Assembly (NCBI RefSeq): GCF_001613425.1
Contig: NZ_BDCI01000021.1
Span: 171,809 to 235,808 of the forward strand
DNA from: Nocardia vulneris
GTDB lineage: Bacteria; Actinomycetota; Actinomycetes; Mycobacteriales; Mycobacteriaceae
Length of the DNA: 64,000 nucleotides
Reading direction: 5' to 3'
In this document: in pieces, positions 59,063-64,000 of the stretch
How positions within the stretch are numbered: the stretch's first letter is position 1
Layout of the letters: every line of letters starts with the position of its first letter
The notes under the pieces: generated by a model
The model's database searches: none
What the model was told of the DNA's origin: nothing
The model's input: the letters and a program-made list of their open reading frames with translations, nothing else
Made by a program: the position numbers and the translations under genes

Positions 59063-59926
59063 TCAGTCGCGCTGGAAGTAGCTCAGCAGCCGCAGGATCT
59101 CGACGTAGAGCCAGACCAGGGTGACGGTCAGGCCGAGGGCGACCCCCCAGGCGGCCTTCTCCGGCGCCTGGGCACGGATGAGCTGGTCGGCGGCGTCGAA
59201 GTCGAGCAGGAAGCTGAACGCCGCGATCGCGATGACGACCAGGCTGAAGACGATGGCGAGCGGGCCGCCGTCGCGCAGGCCGAGGCCGCCGGAGATGAAG
59301 AAGCTGGCGACCAGGTTGCCGAGCGCGAGCACCAGCACACCGATCATCGCGCCGACGATCATCCGAGTGAAGCGCGGGGTCACCCGGATCGCACCGGTCT
59401 TGTAGACCACCAGCATGCCCGCGAATACGCCGAAGGTGCCGAGCACCGCCTGCGCGATGAGCGCGCTACCGCCGACGCCGCCGAACTCGACGTTGGTGAA
59501 CATGAACGACAGCGCACCGACGAACAGACCCTCGAACACCGCGTACGAGAGCACGAGGACCGGGTTGTCCATCTTGTTCGCGAACGACGCGATCAGCACC
59601 AGCACCAGGCCGATCAGCCCGCCGCCGATGACGAACAGCGGGGCCAGCGAGGTGTTCGCGTTGGTGAGGCCGTAGGAGACGATCGCCGACAGGGCGAGCA
59701 CGCCCAGCGTGATGGCGGTCTTGGTGACCACGTCGTCGATGGTCATCGCGCGGGTGCCCGCGGGCGCCTGCTGATAGGGCTGCGGCTGCTGGTACTGCTG
59801 TCCGTATTGGTTACCGAACTGCTGGCCCAGCTGTCCCGCGCCGGCGACGCCCGACCCGAAGTTGGCGTAGCCACCGCCCTCTTGCCGAGGCAGGTTTCTG
59901 AAAACCGGATTGCTCGTGGTACGCAC
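59063..59926 (-). CDS. Bax inhibitor-1 / YccA-family membrane protein
   Basis: 287 aa. Gln/Gly/Tyr-rich N-terminal ~55 residues (QYGQQYQQPQPYQQ) precede seven membrane helices ending in YVEILRLLSYFQRD. Members are pH-sensitive cation-leak proteins in eukaryotes or YccA-like protease modulators. GTG with AAAGGGA upstream. Family certain, function not. Confidence 0.9.
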   Translation of the reverse strand: MRTTSNPVFRNLPRQEGGGYANFGSGVAGAGQLGQQFGNQYGQQYQQPQPYQQAPAGTRAMTIDDVVTKTAITLGVLALSAIVSYGLTNANTSLAPLFVIGGGLIGLVLVLIASFANKMDNPVLVLSYAVFEGLFVGALSFMFTNVEFGGVGGSALIAQAVLGTFGVFAGMLVVYKTGAIRVTPRFTRMIVGAMIGVLVLALGNLVASFFISGGLGLRDGGPLAIVFSLVVIAIAAFSFLLDFDAADQLIRAQAPEKAAWGVALGLTVTLVWLYVEILRLLSYFQRD

Positions 59927-60065
59927 GTGCGTCCCTTTCTGGTCGTTGCCGCTGTTCGCCGAGCTTTCGCTCGATCATCCAACTGCTTGGTCCAACGTTC
60001 ACTGCCCAGTTCTAGTTCCCGGAAGCGTTTTCCCGGGAACAGCGCCTAGGCGGACAATTCGGACT

Positions 60066-61217
60066 CTACCGTTGCTGCGCGTCGTGTAAACCACGCACGG
60101 ACCGAGTGACCGTGAATTTGCGGTTGCGACCGATCACATCGGTGTGGCCGACCATCCGCTCGATCACCCCGCGGTAGTTCAGATGGGAGTTGAACACCGT
60201 CCACAGCTCGCCGCCGGGCCGCAGCACACGACCGGTCTCGGCGAACATCTTGATCGCCGATCCGGTGTGCACGGCCGCGCCGACGTGGAACGGCGGATTG
60301 CACAGCACGAGGTCCGCACTGTTGGCGGCGGCCGAGGACATGGCGTCGTCACGCACCACGGTCACCCGGTCGGCGACCTCGTTGACGGCCACCGTCGCCC
60401 GGGCCGAGGCCACCGCCGCGGCCGATTGATCGGTGCCGACCACCCTGATGCCGGGACGCGCCTTCGCCAGCGCGACGGCCAGTATCCCGGTGCCGCACCC
60501 CAGGTCGATCGCCTCGCGGGCATCGGGTTTCATCCATTTCAGGTGCTGCAGCAGGAATCGCGTGCCGATGTCCAGGCGCGCGCCGGAGAAGGCCGCACCG
60601 TGCGCCACCACGTCGATGTCGAGGTCGTCGAGCCGGTCGCGCACCGGAAACGGCGGGCTGCCCACCGGTTTCGGCCCCGTGACCAGCAGCGTCCGCGACT
60701 TCTGCCGGCCCCGGCTGGCCCGCACCTCGGAAAACGTCTGGGCCAGAACATCGTTCATCGATTTGGTCAGGTACTTGTCCCGCCCGCCCGCGAAGACCAC
60801 CACCTCCGGGTCGGCGTAGCGCGCGATGGCGTCGGCGACCTCGGCCAGCCCGGCCAGCGCCCGCGGCAGTCGCAGCAGGACCACGCGCACACCGTCGAGC
60901 AGCCCGGCGCCGAGCGGGTGCACGGTGTAGCGGTCGGCGAATCCCAGGGCACGGGCGTTGTTGGCCAGCGCCAGTTCGCCGGTGAGCAGATCCTGATGCA
61001 CCCGGACCTCGCGCAGGTCGTGTGCCGCGATGGCGCCGATGGTCAGCGCGCCGTACGCGTCACCGAGGATAGCTATCTTTCCGCTATCATCAGTGGTCAG
61101 CGCCTCGGCGGCGACATCGAGGATCAGCCGATCGGCGGCATCCACGGCGTAGAGGTTTAGTGCCTCCACATCCGGATACCGCCGCAGCCGGCTGAGTACC
61201 TCCTCGACATCTGTCAC
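60066..61217 (-). CDS. rRNA guanine-N2 methyltransferase, RsmC/RlmG type
   Basis: 383 aa with two methyltransferase-like halves: a degenerate N-terminal copy and a catalytic C-terminal copy containing DLGCGTG (238-244) and NPPF (307-310), the signature of N2-guanine rRNA methylases. Whether it acts on 16S (RsmC) or 23S (RlmG) is not clear; the two-domain shape suits either. GTG 61217. Confidence 0.85.
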   Translation of the reverse strand: MTDVEEVLSRLRRYPDVEALNLYAVDAADRLILDVAAEALTTDDSGKIAILGDAYGALTIGAIAAHDLREVRVHQDLLTGELALANNARALGFADRYTVHPLGAGLLDGVRVVLLRLPRALAGLAEVADAIARYADPEVVVFAGGRDKYLTKSMNDVLAQTFSEVRASRGRQKSRTLLVTGPKPVGSPPFPVRDRLDDLDIDVVAHGAAFSGARLDIGTRFLLQHLKWMKPDAREAIDLGCGTGILAVALAKARPGIRVVGTDQSAAAVASARATVAVNEVADRVTVVRDDAMSSAAANSADLVLCNPPFHVGAAVHTGSAIKMFAETGRVLRPGGELWTVFNSHLNYRGVIERMVGHTDVIGRNRKFTVTRSVRGLHDAQQR

Positions 61218-61336
61218 GCCTCAAGTGTGCTAGATCGTTGCCCTGACGTCACATCGGCCCCCGGCAATTCGCCGCTTCCGCGCGGCGTGGCGTCCTGCGC
61301 GTCGAGCGAAATGCCCAGCAGCGCAGCTTATTCAGC

Positions 61337-61942
61337 TCAGTTGACCCCTACCTTGCCGCCGATAGGGGTTACCGCGTGCCACACCCCACCGACACCTTGC
61401 CCGAGCAGATCGCCGGGTTTCGCGTCGGCGGCGAAGAAGTAGACCGGCCACCCCGCGATCGTGACTTGGCATGCGCCATCAGCACGTTCGACGAAACCGA
61501 CGAGTTGCGGATCCACGCCTGTGACGTATACCGCTCGGCCACGCTGGGCGAGCACCGGCGGCCATTTCGCGGCGCAGTCACCCGCACAGTTCGAGGCCGG
61601 CGGGCGCGCGGTGTCCTTGTCGAATCGGTACACCGCACGCCCGGTAGCCGTAACATGCTGTCCGACAGCAGCATTGTCGGCGACCGCGAGCTGTACGGCA
61701 TTCGCGCCGGTCGGGGCGGTGCCACGGTAGATCTGCAACCAGTCCTGCGTCTTGGCAGGTGACTCGGGCTGCACCGGCGCCGCGGGCGCCTGTGCGGTGG
61801 CCGACACGGCCACGGGTGGTGCTGCGGCGGGCGCTGGTCGCTCCGCCGCGGGGCTGTCGCACGCACTCAGCAAACCGACGAGAAGCACCGAGGCAGCGGC
61901 GAATGGCCCGGCTACCGGCTGGAAGCGCTTGATCGACAACAT
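61337..61942 (-). CDS. Lipoprotein with secreted-repeat (COG4315) domain
   Basis: 201 aa. Lipobox LSAC (C28), Ala/Pro linker, then the repeat domain GRAVYRFDKDTARPPASNC, CAAKWPPVLA and GWPVYFFAADAKPGDLLGQG. Family of unknown function at the actinobacterial surface. ATG 61942 follows GGAGGG by about 8 nt; upstream frame is not lipoprotein-like. Confidence 0.85.
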   Translation of the reverse strand: MLSIKRFQPVAGPFAAASVLLVGLLSACDSPAAERPAPAAAPPVAVSATAQAPAAPVQPESPAKTQDWLQIYRGTAPTGANAVQLAVADNAAVGQHVTATGRAVYRFDKDTARPPASNCAGDCAAKWPPVLAQRGRAVYVTGVDPQLVGFVERADGACQVTIAGWPVYFFAADAKPGDLLGQGVGGVWHAVTPIGGKVGVN

Positions 61943-62093
61943 TTTTCGTACCCTCCGCAACGCTCGGCAGGGCGCGGTACGCGCCCGGTCATCGACAACA
62001 ACGAGGCAGGCCGAGCGCCGGTTCAGCGATCCGGCCGGCCGATGGCAAACATCGAGAAACCCGCAAATCCCGCGCATCGCCGCGGTCAGCGTT

Positions 62094-62099
62094 TACCAT
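62094..62099 (+). promoter_or_regulatory. -10 box of the AMIN-like gene
   Basis: TACCAT with 7 nt to ATG 62107. Confidence 0.5.
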
Positions 62100-62106
62100 C
62101 AGCCAC

Positions 62107-62694
62107 ATGCGTAACAGGACGGTGTGCACGGTCGTCGCGATGGCCGCGCTGCTCGCGGGCTGCGGCAGCGACGACGGATCCACCGCGAGCACCCCTGCCG
62201 CGAGCTCCTCGACCACCACCGGCACCCTCGCCGAGGCGCCGCCGGTCACCCGCGACGCGCTACCCAAGCGCGGCACCGCTTCCGGCGACGCGGGCCTCAC
62301 GGTGACCAATATCCGGATCGGGCACCAGCCCGGCTTCGACCGGGTGGTCTACGACCTCGGCGGCACGGGCACGCCGGGCTGGATCGTGCAGTACACCGAC
62401 CGGGCCGTGCAGGACGGCAGCGGCAAGCCGGTCGACGTGGCCGGCTCCGCCATTCTCGAGGTGCAGATCCTCGGTTCGGCGTATCCGTTCGACAGCGCGG
62501 TCACGCCGTACGCGGGCCCCGATCCGGCGCGCGACCCGAGCGCTCCCGGTGTCGCGGGCGTCTACCGGACCCTCGTGTTCGAGGGGACCACGCAGTCGTT
62601 CATCGGCGTCGAGGCCGACCGGCCCGGATTCTCCGTCAGCACGCTGAACAATCCGACGCGCCTGGTCATCGACATCGCCACCCCGAAGCAGTAG
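62107..62694 (+). CDS. AMIN-like lipoprotein
   Basis: 195 aa. Lipobox LAGC (C19), Ser/Thr linker, then an AMIN-like domain (VTNIRIGHQPGFDRVVYDL, FVGVEA-type strand, NNPTRLVIDIATP) that may localise to the envelope or bind peptidoglycan. Likely leaderless. Divergent from the COG4315 lipoprotein. Confidence 0.85.
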   Translation: MRNRTVCTVVAMAALLAGCGSDDGSTASTPAASSSTTTGTLAEAPPVTRDALPKRGTASGDAGLTVTNIRIGHQPGFDRVVYDLGGTGTPGWIVQYTDRAVQDGSGKPVDVAGSAILEVQILGSAYPFDSAVTPYAGPDPARDPSAPGVAGVYRTLVFEGTTQSFIGVEADRPGFSVSTLNNPTRLVIDIATPKQ

Positions 62695-62736
62695 GTACCG
62701 CCTGGGGGTATCACCAAGGGGCGTGCGGGCCGTCAT

Positions 62737-62742
62737 TACACT
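62737..62742 (+). promoter_or_regulatory. -10 box of the DUF6153 gene
   Basis: TACACT with 6 nt to GTG 62749, leaderless spacing; separates this gene from the AMIN-like gene. Confidence 0.5.
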
Positions 62743-62748
62743 GGCCGC

Positions 62749-63312
62749 GTGGTCGAACTGCGCCTATCGCTCCCCGCACCCGGGCTCGCCCGGGCGCTGC
62801 GTGCGCTGGTGCTTCTGGCCGGGATCGTCGCCATGCACACGGTGGTTTTCGCCCTGCCCGCCCATGGACATGCCCAGTCCACGGACCACACCGCGCGCGC
62901 TGTCCCGGCGGCCGCGATGCCCGATAGCGAGCACGCGATAAGCCCGGTCGTCGCGTCCGCGCAGACCGGGTCGAGCGACCACACCCGCTCGGGCCGCGCC
63001 ACGCTCCCGCCGACCGGACGTGGCGACGCGGTAACAGCAGGACCGGTCCGCAACGAGCCCGACGGCGAGCACGGCGCGCGCGGACCGGACTGCGGGGGCG
63101 CGGGCTGCTCCGGCACCCACGGCGCGATGCACGGCTGCGTGTTCGTCCTGGCCGCCGTCGCACTGCTGCTGGCCCTGGTCGTGCTCTACCGCCTGGCCGT
63201 CGGCCGGTCGGGCACCGCCGCCGCTCCGCTACGCCACCGGCGGCCCCGGCGCGAACGCGCACCACCCTGGACCGTGCTCTCCCTCGCCGAATTGTCGATT
63301 CTGCGGATCTGA
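62749..63312 (+). CDS. DUF6153 family membrane protein
   Basis: 187 aa. First membrane helix ~18-36 (VLLAGIVAMHTVVFAL), a His/Ser-rich extracytoplasmic loop with Cys pair (DCGGAGCSGTHG), second helix ~127-147 (GCVFVLAAVALLLALVV), then an Arg-rich tail. DUF6153 genes typically precede DUF305 genes, as here, which suggests a shared envelope/metal role. Confidence 0.8.
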   Translation: MVELRLSLPAPGLARALRALVLLAGIVAMHTVVFALPAHGHAQSTDHTARAVPAAAMPDSEHAISPVVASAQTGSSDHTRSGRATLPPTGRGDAVTAGPVRNEPDGEHGARGPDCGGAGCSGTHGAMHGCVFVLAAVALLLALVVLYRLAVGRSGTAAAPLRHRRPRRERAPPWTVLSLAELSILRI

Positions 63313-63394
63313 CAGACACCCGGCGACCGCGCGAACGGTCGTCGCTTCGTCGTGCCCGAAACCCAGTCATTCGCAATACGCAAGGAGCACAACC

Positions 63395-64000
63395 ATGTTC
63401 ACCAGCCGTACCCGGATCACGACCGCCGTCGCCGCGGTCACCACCGTCGCCGCCCTGTTCGCCGCGGGCTGCGGCGACGACGACTCGACCACCATGCCCG
63501 GCATGGATCACGGCAGTTCGAGTACCGCCGCGTCGTCGAGCGCGCCCGCGGCCCGCACCGACTTCAACGACGCCGATGTCACCTTCCTGCAGATGATGTA
63601 TCCGCATCACGCACAGGCGGTGGAGATGGCGCAGCTGGTGCCGAGCCGCAGCCGGAATCCGCAGTTGCAGGCGCTCGCCACCGGCGTCGAGCAGGCGCAG
63701 GCACCGGAGATGCAGCAGATCACGACGCTGCTGCAGAGTTTCGGCAAGCCCGCACCGGGGACCGGCGGACACGCCGGGCACAACATGCCGGGCATCATGA
63801 CCCCCGAGCAGATGAGCGCCCTGCAGGCCGCGTCCGGCCCCGACTTCGACCGGCAGTGGCTGACCATGATGATCGAGCATCACACCGGCGCGATCGCCAT
63901 GGCCGAGACCGAACTCGCCGACGGCACGAACGGTGACGCGAAGGCGCTGGCCCGCAGCATCATCGATGCCCAGCGTGCGGAGATCGACACCATGCGCGGC
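63395..64000 (+). CDS. DUF305 lipoprotein, cut by window end
   Basis: At least 202 aa; the frame is open to the last base. Lipobox AAGC (C26), a Met/His-rich linker (TTMPGMDHGSS), then DUF305 helices with the repeated HH motifs in YPHHAQAVEMAQL and MIEHHTGAIAMAE. His/Met content suggests copper or other metal handling, an inference. CAAGGAG precedes ATG 63395. Confidence 0.9.
   Translation, partial: MFTSRTRITTAVAAVTTVAALFAAGCGDDDSTTMPGMDHGSSSTAASSSAPAARTDFNDADVTFLQMMYPHHAQAVEMAQLVPSRSRNPQLQALATGVEQAQAPEMQQITTLLQSFGKPAPGTGGHAGHNMPGIMTPEQMSALQAASGPDFDRQWLTMMIEHHTGAIAMAETELADGTNGDAKALARSIIDAQRAEIDTMRG

Overview
The window is high-GC actinobacterial DNA, most likely from Nocardia or a close mycolate-containing relative. 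Supporting signs are a mycothiol-dependent amidase (mca), an EspG/PPE-type ESX unit, an F420-type (Ddn-like) oxidoreductase, DesA2 and (Z)-prenyl synthase homologues, and many TAnnnT -10 boxes placed 6-7 nt before a start codon (leaderless mRNAs, as in mycobacteria). From memory, the core gene order is collinear with M. tuberculosis Rv1110 to Rv1074c: ispH, Rv1109c-like, xseA, xseB, DUF4245, glpX, fum, desA2, phoH2, glyA, coaA, (Z)-prenyl synthase, hemolysin III, DUF255 thioredoxin protein, Rv1083-like, mca, DUF4307, greA, metB, cbs, SGNH hydrolase, thiolase. Accessory islets interrupt this backbone. No rRNA, tRNA, CRISPR array, insertion sequence or prophage was seen.

Layout. 0-1.4 kb: an XRE/DUF5753 regulator with two tiny genes chained by ATGA overlaps; the last encodes a 26-residue Cys-repeat peptide. 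1.4-12.8 kb: backbone genes (isoprenoid IspH, exonuclease VII, GlpX, fumarase, DesA2, LGFP lipoprotein, PIN-PhoH). 12.8-17.7 kb: oxidative islet with P450 and 3Fe-4S ferredoxin, an IS30-HTH/MarR fusion regulator, an epoxide-hydrolase-like protein, and a TetR/FAD-monooxygenase divergon. 17.8-20.8 kb: a four-gene ESX-associated operon (small helical protein, DUF3558 lipoprotein, PPE-like protein, EspG). 21-24.4 kb: glyA and a TetR/thioesterase/F420-enzyme divergon. 24.4-33.5 kb: a free-standing 36-residue peptide gene, a DUF885 peptidase, coaA, prenyl synthase, TrhA, a membrane adenylate cyclase, and the DUF255 protein with a second, diverged copy of its gene tail.

33.5-42.8 kb: a second accessory stretch with Fic, MarR/NmrA, darcynin, Tat lipoprotein MBL hydrolase, LysR, cytoplasmic class-A beta-lactamase-like protein, GyrI-like and maleylpyruvate-isomerase-like proteins. 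42.8-47.3 kb: an isolated rnc, mca, DUF4307, greA with a long structured leader, and metB. 47.6-54.8 kb: glutaryl-CoA-type dehydrogenase, an MscS-like membrane protein, DUF4254 with a putative upstream ORF, AbrB transporter, and a TPP riboswitch controlling a CytX-type thiamine-precursor transporter. 54.8-61.2 kb: cbs, exported protein, SGNH hydrolase, thiolase, BI-1 protein and an RsmC/RlmG methyltransferase. 61.3-64 kb: envelope lipoproteins and the start of a DUF6153/DUF305 pair, cut by the window end.

Genes that plausibly work together: metB with cbs (transsulfuration between Met and Cys), glyA (one-carbon units), mca (mycothiol recycling), P450 with its ferredoxin, and the ESX operon. 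The strongest candidates for undescribed biology are the XRE-linked repeat microprotein (1341-1421), the orphan 36-aa peptide gene (24572-24682), the structured greA leader, and several perfect operator palindromes.
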